From Thermoproteota archaeon (GTDB lineage Archaea > Korarchaeota > Korarchaeia > Korarchaeales > Korarchaeaceae): DNA of 64,000 nt. The DNA lies in contig JAOZFH010000018.1 of the NCBI GenBank assembly GCA_027491415.1, positions 16,856 through 80,855 on the forward strand. The letters run 5' to 3'. Shown here piece after piece: positions 1-8,858 of this stretch (position 1 is its first letter; each line of letters begins with the position of its first letter). Below the pieces are notes generated by a model that had not been told where the DNA came from, ran no database searches, and was given only the letters and a program-made list of their open reading frames with translations. A program made the translations under genes and the position numbers.

Positions 1-1
1 C

Positions 2-535
2 CCCGGCCTGCTCAGCAACCACCACCTGAACGCCGTCGCCGCCCTGGCCGTGGCGCTGGCGGAGCTGAAGGCCTTCGGGGAGTCCTACGCCGATCAGATC
101 ATCAGGAACGCCAAGGCTCTGGCCCAGGCCCTCCACGACCAGGGATTCAAGGTGTTGGGCGAGAAGAGGGGCTTCACCGAGAGCCACCAGGTGATGGTGG
201 AGGTCGCGGACCTGGGAGGCGGGATGTGGGCCGAGAAGACGCTGGAGGAGGCGAACATCATCGTCAACCGGAACCTCCTGCCCTGGGACATCAAGATGGG
301 CAGGAGCTTCATAGACCCAGGCGGAATCCGCCTCGGGACGTCGGAGGTAACGAGGCTTGGGATGAAGGAGGGTGACATGGAGGAGATAGCCAGGTTCTTC
401 AAGAGGGCCCTGATAGACAAGGAAGATCCCAAGAAGGTTGCCAAGGACGTGGCAGAGTTTAGGGAGAACTTCAGGCACATACACTACGCATTTGAGAGCG
501 CGAAGGAGGCCTACGCCTACATCAGGCTGAGGTGA
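2..535 (+). CDS. glyA: Serine hydroxymethyltransferase, C-terminal part (5' truncated)
   Basis: This is the C-terminal 177 residues of a PLP-dependent serine/glycine hydroxymethyltransferase. The frame is open from the window edge and begins with a GLLSNHHLNAVAAL stretch typical of the region after the PLP lysine. Downstream lies NRNLLPWD and a DPGGIRLGTSEVTRLGM segment, which is characteristic of the small domain of archaeal GlyA. The enzyme interconverts serine and glycine and feeds one-carbon units into (methano)pterin-type carriers. The N-terminal half, including the active-site lysine, lies outside the window. The next gene is convergent. Confidence 0.93.
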   Translation, partial: PGLLSNHHLNAVAALAVALAELKAFGESYADQIIRNAKALAQALHDQGFKVLGEKRGFTESHQVMVEVADLGGGMWAEKTLEEANIIVNRNLLPWDIKMGRSFIDPGGIRLGTSEVTRLGMKEGDMEEIARFFKRALIDKEDPKKVAKDVAEFRENFRHIHYAFESAKEAYAYIRLR

Positions 536-553
536 GGGCTCGGCCGGTCTTCG

Positions 554-754
554 CTATCCCTCCCTCTCCTCTCTCTTCGCCCCATCTTCCCCGACCTCCA
601 CCTCTATCTCCCCGTATATCGGCCCCCTGTACCCACAGTCTGGGCACACCCAAATCTCAGGCGTGAGCCATCCCGAGAGGGGGGACTCCTTCCTCAGCCT
701 CGTGCTGCCGCAGATGGGGCAAACCCTGACCCTCTGCGCCTTTCTCCCGCCCAT
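554..754 (-). CDS. Small zinc-ribbon protein
   Basis: A 66-residue protein with two CxxC knuckles (CPICG near residue 12 and CPDCG near residue 37), the signature of a single zinc ribbon, followed by an acidic and charged tail. It is the last gene of a minus-strand set of three; its start lies 6 nt after the stop of the arrestin-like gene, so the two are probably co-transcribed. Such ribbons in archaea are usually RNA-, protein- or DNA-contact modules, and nothing here defines the partner. The function is unknown. Confidence 0.75.
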   Translation of the reverse strand: MGGRKAQRVRVCPICGSTRLRKESPLSGWLTPEIWVCPDCGYRGPIYGEIEVEVGEDGAKREEREG

Positions 755-760
755 CTGTCG

Positions 761-1543
761 TCACCACAGCGGCGGGCCCCTCTTTTCCTTCGTTGGCTCG
801 AATCGAGGCAGCCTCGGAGATATGGGCAGGGGAACCTCCTTGACACCCTCGGGCAGGGTCACCACGAGGTAGGTCTCCGTTCCAAACCTCATCCCGCCGA
901 AGTCGGCGGAGAAGGTGTAGGGGTAGAAGAAGAACAGGTCCTTGGGAACGGTGGGGTCGTGCGGCAGCTCGACCCTGATCGCCGTCTCCCCGGCGAGCGT
1001 GCCGGAGTCGCCCGGGGCGAGGGTCCAAGTGTACTCCCTCCTGTCGCCGTCCACCTCGAGCCACTCCCTCACCATGAGCTCGGCCGTCACGTCCTCGGGG
1101 GCAACGCCCTCGACCTTGATTCTGCCGAGGAGTTCGTCGTCGGGGTGGAACCTCCGACTGTTCAGGACCAGCCAGCCCAGGTCAGTCTCTATCTCCTCTG
1201 GAATCGGGGGGAGGACCTTGATCCGCAGGGTCGACCTCGGGAACAGGATCCTCCCGCCCAGCCGAGGGACCCCGAAGGTGATCGACCACCTCACCTTGTG
1301 CGCCCTGGTGGAGATGGTGGGCGGCAGGCCCCTGGGGTAGCGTATCTCGAACCTCCCGGGCTCAAGCCAGAAGGACTCTTTGTACAGCAGCCTCGCGCTG
1401 GGGATCGCCTCCCCCCTCGTCAGGAGGGTCGACGCCATCCACACTGAGAACACGGCGTAGACCCTGTCGCCCTCTACCACCCCGGCAATGGGCTCGCCCA
1501 GCCTGATGACGCTCCTCTCCACCCTCACGCTAGCCCGCGGCAT
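761..1543 (-). CDS. Arrestin/Spo0M-like beta-sandwich protein
   Basis: A 260-residue soluble protein without signal peptide or membrane segment. The pattern RFEIRYPRGLPPTI followed by a KVRWSITFGV strand resembles the PF.x.LP..LPPT/VxY.I.. signature of arrestin-like and Spo0M-like sandwich domains, and the second half looks like a second sandwich. I infer an arrestin-like fold from this pattern only. The gene overlaps the upstream two-helix membrane protein by 14 nt and is followed after 6 nt by the zinc ribbon, suggesting one operon that may link a membrane protein to a cytosolic adaptor. The precise role is unknown. Confidence 0.7.
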   Translation of the reverse strand: MPRASVRVERSVIRLGEPIAGVVEGDRVYAVFSVWMASTLLTRGEAIPSARLLYKESFWLEPGRFEIRYPRGLPPTISTRAHKVRWSITFGVPRLGGRILFPRSTLRIKVLPPIPEEIETDLGWLVLNSRRFHPDDELLGRIKVEGVAPEDVTAELMVREWLEVDGDRREYTWTLAPGDSGTLAGETAIRVELPHDPTVPKDLFFFYPYTFSADFGGMRFGTETYLVVTLPEGVKEVPLPISPRLPRFEPTKEKRGPPLW

Positions 1544-2201
1544 CGAGCAGCACCTCCACCACGTACGTGTCCCTCAGGATGTTGGGCTTCTTGATCACGC
1601 GGATTCCCTCGTAGTCGGTCTTGAAGAGGTGGAGCCTGTGCTTCTTTGGCTTGAGGTCGTGCTCCTTGATAAGCTGGGCAAGCTTCCTTATCAGGCGGTT
1701 CGCCGTCTCCCTGAGGATCTTATCGCGGCCGGGCCTCTTGGCGAATTCCTGCAGGTAGAACTCCTCGAGCTTGACGAGGCTGTACCACCTCAGGAAGAAG
1801 ACGACGTAGAGTATGCCGGTCGAGGTGTAGAGGAGCCAGGGTGCCCAGTCCTTCCCGAGCGTCACAACGATCAGGCCGACCATGAATCCGAGCAGAGCGA
1901 TCCTGAGGAGGAACCTCACCACCAAGAACACTGCCGACCATTTTTTGGCTACATGGTCAATAGCGGGAAGATTGATCACGTAATCCGCGGTCTTCTCAAA
2001 CTTCTTCCTCAAACCCCCCGCAAAGACGTCGGTCAGCTCCTTTGCCCGACGGTCCATCACGTCTCTTATCCTGCGTAGGTCTGTATTTCGGCCAACTCTA
2101 TAACCGTCTGCGGCCTCTATCAGCAAAGCAATGTCCTCTGCCAGTTCTTTGTGTGGTTTCTTTGCACGCAGCCTCAATCCACCACCACCGCTCCCGGGCA
2201 C
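1530..2201 (-). CDS. Two-helix membrane protein of unknown function
   Basis: A 223-residue protein. The N-terminal 75 residues are basic and helical. Two strongly hydrophobic helices follow at roughly residues 88-110 and 115-138 (FLVVRFLLRIALLGFMVG, then WLLYTSTGILYVVFFLRW). A cytosolic C-terminal domain rich in Lys/Arg ends the protein. It is the first gene of the minus-strand trio and overlaps the arrestin-like gene. No catalytic motif is visible and I do not recognise the family. Confidence 0.75.
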   Translation of the reverse strand: MPGSGGGGLRLRAKKPHKELAEDIALLIEAADGYRVGRNTDLRRIRDVMDRRAKELTDVFAGGLRKKFEKTADYVINLPAIDHVAKKWSAVFLVVRFLLRIALLGFMVGLIVVTLGKDWAPWLLYTSTGILYVVFFLRWYSLVKLEEFYLQEFAKRPGRDKILRETANRLIRKLAQLIKEHDLKPKKHRLHLFKTDYEGIRVIKKPNILRDTYVVEVLLDAAG

Positions 2202-2260
2202 CCGTCAGCGGCTCACTAAAACATTTCATGGAGGTTAGGCGGGTCAATTTGTCGAAAGAG

Positions 2261-2270
2261 TTTTAATATA
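2261..2270 (+). promoter_or_regulatory. TATA element for the APC permease
   Basis: TTTTAATATA lies about 75 nt before the permease ATG. This implies a leader of about 50 nt, which contains a GGGGGTG stretch that could serve as ribosome binding site. Confidence 0.5.
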
Positions 2271-2342
2271 GACTTTCGTTGAGGGATCCAGCCGTATCCT
2301 ACGGCATAAGTCGAACATAGGGGTTGTAGGGGGTGTATCGCG

Positions 2343-4049
2343 ATGTCTGAGACCCCGACCCTGTTCGTAAGGAGGGCTTCAGGGCTGGTCAGGACAGTGG
2401 GTCCCTTCACGGCCTTCATGATAGTCTTCACACACACCGTCGGCGGAGGAATACACAGGCTCGCCGTAATCGCCGCCTACCAGCACCCCGACGCCTTCGT
2501 GCCCTTCTCGTTCCTGGTTACGGGCATCCTCGCCATGATTCCGACCGCCCTCGTCTACACCATGCTGGGCTCCATGATGCCCAGGACCGGCGGAGACTAC
2601 ATCTTCATCACCAGGGGCTTGAGCCCCGCCCTGGGCTTCTTGGCCTCTTGGGGATTCTGGTTCACCGAGGTGCTGAGCTACGGAATCATAGCTTGGTATA
2701 GCATTGACTTCTTCGTCAGCGCGGCCACCGCGGCTGGAGTCGCTCTGAAGAGCGAGGCATGGCTCTCTAGGGCCCAGTGGATGGCGAGTACTGAGGGGCA
2801 CTGGGTTCTGGGTCTGCTGTTCGTCATAGTGTTCGGCGCCATAGCCCTCTTCGGAATGAAGATCTACGGGTGGATCATCAACATCCTAGGGATCATTGCG
2901 ATAATTGGGTGCCTCAGCAATCTGCTCATCTTGGGAGCCTGGGGTAACAACACCGTCGCCGGTTGGAACTCCATCTACGGCCAGGGCGCCTATCAGAAGA
3001 TAGTCGAGGAGGCGTTTAAGCTGGGCATCCAGAATGGCGATCTGCCCGTGGCTGCCTTCAGCTGGGGCGGCACGATGAAGGCCAGCATAGGGGCCATCTG
3101 GGCATACATAGGAATCGTCTCAGCGGTCTTCGTCGGTGGCGAGCTTAAGTCTCCAGCCATGTCGCTCCTCGTGGCTCAGGTCGTTGGCACGCTTGTGATC
3201 ATGGCCTACTACATAGCCCTGCCGTTCATGGTGTACGGCGCCTGGAAGGTGCCTGAGCAGTACATACCCGCCGATGGCCTCGCCTACCTCAGGGCCAACA
3301 ACATCCCAACTGACAGAGTGTACTTCACCGCGCTCTACGCCTACCTGAAGGGGAAGCTAGGCGCCGACGGAGTGGCTCAGCTGCTCGGCGTACCCTCGAG
3401 CTGGCTCCTGCCCGAGAGGGTGATAACCAGCTTCACCATCCCGCTCGTGCCGAAGGGCATGGAGTGGCTCCAGGTGCTCAACGGCACCATAGTCGGCATC
3501 ATCCTGCTGAAGGACATCCCGGCGTTCTTCGTCGTCGCCAGCAGGATGGTCTTCGCCTGGGCGTTCGACAGGTTCTTCCCGGAGGTCTTCGCCTCGGTCA
3601 ACGAGCAGTTCCACAGCCCGCACTGGGCCATCATCCTCACCATGATAGGGGGCATCGTGGGCGTCTGGCTCACCGCCCAGGGAGACTGGGCCGCTGCGGC
3701 GGACACGACCAACCTGTACCAGTTCGCCGTCATGATGGCCTCGCTGGCTGCCGCGGTCCTGCCGTTCCTCAGGTCCGACCTCTACGAGAAGGCGCCGTAC
3801 AAGTGGGAGATAGGCGGAGTCCCCTTGCTCAGCATCATCGGAGCCTATGCATTTGCGGTGAACTTCTTCTTCTTCTTCGTGGCCACTCACGAGATCTTCT
3901 ACTACTTCGGCGGCTTCAGGCTGATGATCGCGCTGCATCAGGCCTTCTGGATGGGCCTTGGCGCCTTCATCTTCATGGGCTTCTTGGCCTACAACCAGAG
4001 GCGCGGCATCGACGTGAGGACCATCTACACGGAGATCCCGCCCGCCTGA
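2343..4049 (+). CDS. APC-superfamily amino acid permease
   Basis: A 568-residue polytopic protein with about 12 hydrophobic segments. The first helix region ends in GGGIHR and is followed by a GSMMPRTGGDYIFITRG stretch, the classic amino acid-polyamine-organocation signature (helix I glycine-rich break and the P-R-x-G-G-x-Y motif). It is predicted to import an amino acid or small organic cation at the cytoplasmic membrane. It is longer than the usual 430-500 residues, with an extracytoplasmic loop of about 100 residues near residues 305-360. It is monocistronic: a TATA box precedes it and a T-rich stretch follows. Substrate cannot be assigned. Confidence 0.9.
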   Translation: MSETPTLFVRRASGLVRTVGPFTAFMIVFTHTVGGGIHRLAVIAAYQHPDAFVPFSFLVTGILAMIPTALVYTMLGSMMPRTGGDYIFITRGLSPALGFLASWGFWFTEVLSYGIIAWYSIDFFVSAATAAGVALKSEAWLSRAQWMASTEGHWVLGLLFVIVFGAIALFGMKIYGWIINILGIIAIIGCLSNLLILGAWGNNTVAGWNSIYGQGAYQKIVEEAFKLGIQNGDLPVAAFSWGGTMKASIGAIWAYIGIVSAVFVGGELKSPAMSLLVAQVVGTLVIMAYYIALPFMVYGAWKVPEQYIPADGLAYLRANNIPTDRVYFTALYAYLKGKLGADGVAQLLGVPSSWLLPERVITSFTIPLVPKGMEWLQVLNGTIVGIILLKDIPAFFVVASRMVFAWAFDRFFPEVFASVNEQFHSPHWAIILTMIGGIVGVWLTAQGDWAAAADTTNLYQFAVMMASLAAAVLPFLRSDLYEKAPYKWEIGGVPLLSIIGAYAFAVNFFFFFVATHEIFYYFGGFRLMIALHQAFWMGLGAFIFMGFLAYNQRRGIDVRTIYTEIPPA

Positions 4050-4063
4050 GGGGCCCTCCCCCT

Positions 4064-4077
4064 CCTTTCCCTTTTTG
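4064..4077 (+). terminator. T-rich terminator after the permease
   Basis: Pyrimidine-rich run ending in TTTTT shortly after the permease stop, typical of archaeal intrinsic termination. Confidence 0.45.
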
Positions 4078-4140
4078 GCTCTCTCAGGTGCCTTAAGTGG
4101 GTGGTTTGACCTCCTGATTTGCTCCTCCCAGAGTTCAACC

Positions 4141-4147
4141 TTTATTT
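4141..4147 (+). promoter_or_regulatory. TATA element for the phosphoesterase gene
   Basis: TTTATTT lies 52 nt before the TTG start chosen here. Its position predicts transcription starting near 4168, downstream of an alternative ATG at 4160, and so favours the TTG at 4193, which has AGGTGG 6 nt upstream. Confidence 0.5.
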
Positions 4148-4192
4148 GGGTCGTGACTCATGTCATGGTCCGACAGTGAGAGGTGGTTTCTG

Positions 4193-5164
4193 TTGGAGAG
4201 TTTCAGGATATTCTTCTCGGCGGACACCCACGGGAACACCGTGGTCTGGAGGAAGTGGCTCAGCGCCGTGCAGGTCTACAAGGCCGACGTGCTGATCTTC
4301 GCCGGAGACCTCACCGGCAAGGCTATTGTCCCCGTCTTCGACTACGGTGACCACTACGAGGCCGAGGTGCTGGGGCAGAAGAGGAAGGCGAAGACCAGGG
4401 ATGAGCTCCAGAAGCTCCTAGACTTCATCGAGGGCCTGAGCTACTACTACATTGTGGCCACCCCGGACGAGATCCAGGAGATAGCCGCAGATCCCAAGAA
4501 GCAGGCGGAACTGTTCGAGAGGCTGATGAAAGAGAGGATGAAGAAGTGGCTTGACCTCATCATTGAGAAGCTGAACCTAAACGAGGTGCTCCCCATCGTA
4601 ATGCCTGGGAACGACGACGAGCAGTACATAGACGAGATAATCAAGTCCTACGAGGACAGGGGCATCGTCTACCCCCTGGATAAGGTTGTGGAGATTCCCC
4701 TGGGCTACGCGATCGTGAGCCACGAGTACGTCAATCCCACCCCCTGGAACACGCCTAGGGAGGCCCCTGAGCCCAAGCTGAAGAAGATGCTTGAGAAGAA
4801 GATCAAGTGGGCAATGGACAAGGGCTACACCGACTTCGACAAGATAATCTTCAACTTCCACTGCCCGCCCTGGAACACGAAGCTCGACCTGGCGCCCAAG
4901 CTCACGAAGGACCTCAAGCCAGTCTACATCGGCGGCAAGCCCGTGATGGTTCACGTGGGATCCAAGGCGGTCAGGGAGGTCATAGAGAAGTACCAGCCCA
5001 TCCTGGGCCTGCACGGACACATCCACGAAAGCTACGCCAGCGACAAGATCGGCAGGACCGTGGTGCTCAACCCCGGGAGCGAGTACAGCGAGGGCATCCT
5101 GAGGGGCTTCGTGGTGGAGCTCACCGAGGAGGGCCTCAAGAACTGGTGGAAGATCGAGGGCTGA
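4193..5164 (+). CDS. Calcineurin-like metallophosphoesterase
   Basis: About 323 residues. It carries the ordered binuclear metal motifs of the family: SADTHG (D11, H13), AGDLTG (D39), PGNDD (about residue 138, a variant of GNHD), NFHCPP (about residue 222) and LHGHIHE (about residues 274-280). It hydrolyses a phosphomonoester or diester in the cytosol; the substrate is unknown. I start it at TTG 4193 because AGGTGG sits at ideal spacing and the protein then begins directly with the first beta strand; an ATG at 4160 would add 11 residues. An insert of about 90 helical residues lies between motifs II and III. It is followed after 16 nt by a nucleotidyltransferase-like gene, probably co-transcribed. 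Confidence 0.88.
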   Translation: MESFRIFFSADTHGNTVVWRKWLSAVQVYKADVLIFAGDLTGKAIVPVFDYGDHYEAEVLGQKRKAKTRDELQKLLDFIEGLSYYYIVATPDEIQEIAADPKKQAELFERLMKERMKKWLDLIIEKLNLNEVLPIVMPGNDDEQYIDEIIKSYEDRGIVYPLDKVVEIPLGYAIVSHEYVNPTPWNTPREAPEPKLKKMLEKKIKWAMDKGYTDFDKIIFNFHCPPWNTKLDLAPKLTKDLKPVYIGGKPVMVHVGSKAVREVIEKYQPILGLHGHIHESYASDKIGRTVVLNPGSEYSEGILRGFVVELTEEGLKNWWKIEG

Positions 5165-5180
5165 ACCCAGGGGTGCCCGC

Positions 5181-6023
5181 ATGACCGAGGGTCACGAGGG
5201 AATCCACTTCGTCGAGCTGGATCCGGAGAAGTTCGTTCAGGAGTGCGTCGACATAATCAAGAGGGCCCAGGATAGGGGCATCGTCATCAGGATCCTCGGC
5301 GCGATGGCCGTCTACTTACACACCCAAGACAACCCCCGCGCCAGGGAGATACACCAGACCAGGTTCGGGGCCGGAGCGCCGATGTTCACCGACCTAGACG
5401 TCATGGCCTACAAGAAGCAGAAGAAGAAGATCAAGGAGTTCTTCGAGAAGGAGCTGAGGTTCCTCCCCGACAAGATGATCAACGCCCTGTTCGGAGACAG
5501 GAGGCTGATCTACTACCACCCGGAGGGGAAGTACCACGTCGATGTCTTCTTCGACAAGCTGGAGTTCAGCCACGACGTCCCGTTCGGGAAGAAGCCCGGC
5601 GAGGGGAGGCTCGAGCTGAGCTTCCCCGCCATCTCCCCGACTGACGTGGTGCTCGAGAAGCTCCAGATCCACGAGATCAACCCCAAGGACCTCGTCGATC
5701 TGATCGTCCTATTCCTGACGCACGAGATCGCGGATGAGGAGGGGGAGGGCAAGATCAACGGCAAGTACATCGCCCAGCTCCTGGCGGAGGACTGGGGCTT
5801 CTGGTACGACGCCGTGAACAACCTGAACCTGGTCAAGAAGTACGCCGACCAGATGGTGGGGGAGGGTAGGCTGAAGCCCGAGGAGAGAGATCTCGTTGCC
5901 CAGAAGGTGGATCGACTTCTCGGGAAGATAGAGGCGGAACCGAAGTCCAAGAAGTGGCAGAAGAGGGCCAAGACGGGCACCAAGAAGAAGTGGTGGCGCG
6001 ACGTCGAGGAGGTCGTGAGGTAG
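5181..6023 (+). CDS. Nucleotidyltransferase-fold protein (AbiEii/MNT-like)
   Basis: A 280-residue protein. RILGAMAVYLH (residues 37-47), TDLDVMAYK (70-78) and YHVDVFFDKLEF (about 117-128) match the order of the G-x-A helix, DxD motif and third acidic strand of minimal/AbiEii-type nucleotidyltransferases; the glycine-serine motif is degenerate (GAMA). The C-terminal 30 residues are very rich in Lys, Arg and Trp, suggesting nucleic-acid contact. It lies directly behind the metallophosphoesterase. Nucleotide transfer to RNA or protein is an inference; the family includes antitoxin-paired transferases, but no antitoxin gene is adjacent. Confidence 0.7.
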   Translation: MTEGHEGIHFVELDPEKFVQECVDIIKRAQDRGIVIRILGAMAVYLHTQDNPRAREIHQTRFGAGAPMFTDLDVMAYKKQKKKIKEFFEKELRFLPDKMINALFGDRRLIYYHPEGKYHVDVFFDKLEFSHDVPFGKKPGEGRLELSFPAISPTDVVLEKLQIHEINPKDLVDLIVLFLTHEIADEEGEGKINGKYIAQLLAEDWGFWYDAVNNLNLVKKYADQMVGEGRLKPEERDLVAQKVDRLLGKIEAEPKSKKWQKRAKTGTKKKWWRDVEEVVR

Positions 6024-6035
6024 ACCTCCCCACCC

Positions 6036-6044
6036 AAACTATTT
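6036..6044 (+). promoter_or_regulatory. TATA element for tldD
   Basis: AAACTATTT is centred 30 nt before the ATG at 6070. A TTG at 6043 would overlap this box, which argues against the longer start. Confidence 0.55.
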
Positions 6045-6069
6045 GAGGAGCCACCCGCAGGCCCGGGTG

Positions 6070-7455
6070 ATGCCAGACGTCGAGTGGCTCGTTGAGAGGG
6101 CCGAGTCTCTGGGGGCTGAGTTCGCGGAGGTCAGGTGGCAGAGGGTCGAGAGCACGCGACTCGTGGTCGTTGACGGCACGCTGAGGGAGCTCAACACCGG
6201 CGTCCGCGAGGGCTTCGGCATCAGGGCATTTGTGGGCGGAGCCTGGGGTTTCTCCACCGTCCACGGCGGAGACGAGTCCGCCGCCATGAGGGCCGTCGAG
6301 GAGGCCGTCAGGCTGGCCTCAGCCGCCTCCAAGCTGAAGTCCGAGAGCTTCAAGATGGGAGGCGAACCGAGCTCGGGCACGTGGGAGACCCGCGCCCGGA
6401 TGGACCCGAGGGAGGTGGACATATCCCGGAAGATCGACTTCACGATGGAGCTGAACGACTCAGCCAGGGCCGTCGACCAGAGGGTCAAGAACGTGAACGC
6501 GGCATACGTCGACACGGTCTCTGAGGAGAGGATAGCGAACACGCTGGGGACTCGAGTGTCCCAGGAAATCGTCAGGACGCGGGCAGCCGTTCAGATCTTT
6601 GCCCACGAGGCCGGGACGACCGAGAGGGCGTTTGAAAGCGTCGGCGGACTCGGAGGCTTTGAGATGGTTCAGACCGACAAGGCCTTGGCCATGGGGGAGG
6701 AGGCCGCCAGGCGCGCCGTCGACCTCCTCTCGGCCAAGTCGGCTCCGGCCGGTCCGTTCAAGGCCATACTGGACCCCAAGCTTGCGGGGGTCTTCATCCA
6801 CGAGGCGTTTGGCCACGCCTGCGAGGCCGACGAGGTTCTGGCGAAGATGAGCATCCTCGAGGGGAGGATAGGCGAGAGGGTCGGCAGGGAGATCGTGAAC
6901 GTGTCAGACGACCCGACCCTACCGGGCCTGTACGGTTCCTACGCGTTCGACTCCGAGGGTTCCCGCGCGAGGAAGAAGCACCTAGTCAGGGAGGGGGTGC
7001 TGACTTCATTCATGCACAACCTGGAGACGGCCAGCCGAATGGGCACGGTCAGCACCGGCAACGGGAGGGCCACGGACTACTCCCACCCGCCCATAGTCCG
7101 GATGAGCAACACGTTCATAGAGCCCGGGGACTGGGGCGTCGAGGAGATGTTCGCGGAGGTGAGAGACGGGATATACGCCGCGGGCAGCCTCTACGGCTAC
7201 ACCGACCCAGCGAAGGGAGAGTTCGTGTTCAAGGCCGAGGGAGGGTGGCGCATCAAGAACGGAGAGCGGGTGGAGAGGCTCAGGGAGGTGGCCATAACCG
7301 GCACGATCTTGGAGATACTTCACAACATCTCCGCAGTCGGCAGGGATCTCCAGTATGACCCAGGCCACTGCGGCAAGTTCGGCCAGTGGGTGCCGGTGAC
7401 GACCGGGTCTCCACACATACTGGTGGAGCGGGTCGTCTTCGGGGGCATGAGGTGA
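6070..7455 (+). CDS. tldD: TldD-family metalloprotease subunit
   Basis: About 461 residues with the TldD/PmbA fold. The zinc motif HEAFGH (HExxxH, about residues 245-250) is intact, which marks this as the catalytic TldD partner. TldD and TldE form a heterodimeric peptidase that degrades or trims unfolded or modified peptides. ATG 6070 is preferred because the TATA box is about 30 nt upstream and the protein then starts with MPDVEWLVERAESLGAE, the usual helix. The tldE gene begins 6 nt after the stop, so the pair is one operon. Confidence 0.92.
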   Translation: MPDVEWLVERAESLGAEFAEVRWQRVESTRLVVVDGTLRELNTGVREGFGIRAFVGGAWGFSTVHGGDESAAMRAVEEAVRLASAASKLKSESFKMGGEPSSGTWETRARMDPREVDISRKIDFTMELNDSARAVDQRVKNVNAAYVDTVSEERIANTLGTRVSQEIVRTRAAVQIFAHEAGTTERAFESVGGLGGFEMVQTDKALAMGEEAARRAVDLLSAKSAPAGPFKAILDPKLAGVFIHEAFGHACEADEVLAKMSILEGRIGERVGREIVNVSDDPTLPGLYGSYAFDSEGSRARKKHLVREGVLTSFMHNLETASRMGTVSTGNGRATDYSHPPIVRMSNTFIEPGDWGVEEMFAEVRDGIYAAGSLYGYTDPAKGEFVFKAEGGWRIKNGERVERLREVAITGTILEILHNISAVGRDLQYDPGHCGKFGQWVPVTTGSPHILVERVVFGGMR

Positions 7456-7460
7456 TCGGT

Positions 7461-8795
7461 ATGGTGGACCTGCTGAGCGTAGGCGAGGATGTCGTCAGGA
7501 GGGCCGCCTCCGAGGGGGCCGAGGAGGCCGAGGCCTTCCTCGTCACCGGGAGGAGGATCTCCGTCGAGGTGGAGAAGGGAGAGGTCAAGACCGCCCGCTC
7601 CGAGATACTGTCGGGCATAGGCGTCAGGTCGGTCGTTCAGGGGAAGGTGGGCTTCGCCTACGCCACCAGCCTTTCTGACGCGCTCGATGTGGCTGTCAAG
7701 TCCGTAAAGAACGCCCTGGCCAGCAAGCCCGACCCTCACTTCAAGGGCCTGCCGGAACCCGGCCGCGTGTCTCCAGTAGAGGGTCTGTTTGACCCGCGGG
7801 TCGCCGACCTAGACGTGGCAGAGGCCGTGGAGTTCATCGGCGAGATGGTGTCCGCGGCAAGTTCCAAGGCCGGAGTCGTGTCGGTCGGCGGCGCCATGAG
7901 CGCCTCTTCCCAAGAGGTCGCAGTGGTGAGCAGCCGGGGAGTGAGCCTCTCCGAGAAGAGGACCTCCACATCTCTCTACGCGTTCGTGGCCGCGAGGGAT
8001 GGAGACAAGAGCAGCTCTGGCTTCGAGGTCAACTCTGGAAGGTTCTTGGGGGAGATAAATCCTTCGTGGGTGGGCTTCCAGGCCGGGGAGCTTGCCTCTA
8101 CCCTCCTCGAGGCCGTCAGAATCGAGACGGGCACGTACCCGATGGTGATAGACCCGCTGACCATGAGGCCCTTCATAGGCTTCCTGGTCTCTGCGGCGGC
8201 GAACGGCGAGAACGTGATGTATGGGAGGAGCTTTCTGGCGGGAAAGATCGGCCAGACGGTGGCGTCCGAGGGGGTGACCATACTCGACGACGGGACCCTG
8301 GCAGGGGGGGAGGGCAGCGCGAGCTTCGACGGGGAGGGCGTTCCGACTAGGAGGACCCCGATAGTGGAGAGGGGGGTACTCAGGAACTACATTCACAACA
8401 CGTATACCGCCGGCAGGATGGGGGTCGAGTCCACAGGAAACGCCTCCAGGTCCTTCGACTCGCTCCCCGGGGTAGGGTCTCGCAACGTCATCTTGGAGGC
8501 ACCGGATCTGGAGGTGTCGAACGAAGACCTCTTTGACGTCAAGAGGGGAGTTCTGCTCAAACTTACGGAGGACAGGCCAAACTTGGCCAACGGAGAGTTC
8601 AGCGGAATGGTCTACATGGGCTTCCTCATCGAGAACGGGGAGGTCACCACGGGCATCAGGGAGGCCAGCTTCGGGATACACCTCGTCGATCTCCTTAGGG
8701 GCATAGACGCGGTTGGCAGGGAAAAGAGGGCTGTGATGGGCACCATTTCACCGCCTGTGAGGGTTAGGGAGGTCCGGGTGGCCGGACCCTCCTGA
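7461..8795 (+). CDS. tldE: TldE/PmbA-family partner subunit
   Basis: About 444 residues, homologous to TldD in its N-terminal helical/beta region (AEEAEAFLVTGRRISVEVEK) and in the C-terminal half (RNYIHNTYTAGRMGVESTGN). It lacks a HExxxH motif at the equivalent place, so it is the non-catalytic TldE/PmbA partner that completes the heterodimer cavity. The ATG at 7461 is preceded by GAGGTGAT at good spacing and overlaps nothing. It is the second gene of the tldDE operon. Confidence 0.9.
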   Translation: MVDLLSVGEDVVRRAASEGAEEAEAFLVTGRRISVEVEKGEVKTARSEILSGIGVRSVVQGKVGFAYATSLSDALDVAVKSVKNALASKPDPHFKGLPEPGRVSPVEGLFDPRVADLDVAEAVEFIGEMVSAASSKAGVVSVGGAMSASSQEVAVVSSRGVSLSEKRTSTSLYAFVAARDGDKSSSGFEVNSGRFLGEINPSWVGFQAGELASTLLEAVRIETGTYPMVIDPLTMRPFIGFLVSAAANGENVMYGRSFLAGKIGQTVASEGVTILDDGTLAGGEGSASFDGEGVPTRRTPIVERGVLRNYIHNTYTAGRMGVESTGNASRSFDSLPGVGSRNVILEAPDLEVSNEDLFDVKRGVLLKLTEDRPNLANGEFSGMVYMGFLIENGEVTTGIREASFGIHLVDLLRGIDAVGREKRAVMGTISPPVRVREVRVAGPS

Positions 8796-8822
8796 CGCCC
8801 TCCCCCTATAACCACCGTTGAG

Positions 8823-8830
8823 TTTTAATC
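8823..8830 (+). promoter_or_regulatory. TATA element for the small wHTH gene
   Basis: TTTTAATC lies about 33 nt before the ATG at 8859, giving an almost leaderless mRNA. Confidence 0.5.
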
Positions 8831-8858
8831 TGGGGCCTGGTTAACACCGTGATAGGAT

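Noticed and set aside
1488..2078. Long plus-strand open frame opposite the two-helix membrane gene
   Set aside because: Composition is typical of an antisense shadow in GC-rich DNA (many Pro, His, Gln, Glu); the minus-strand protein has coherent membrane helices.
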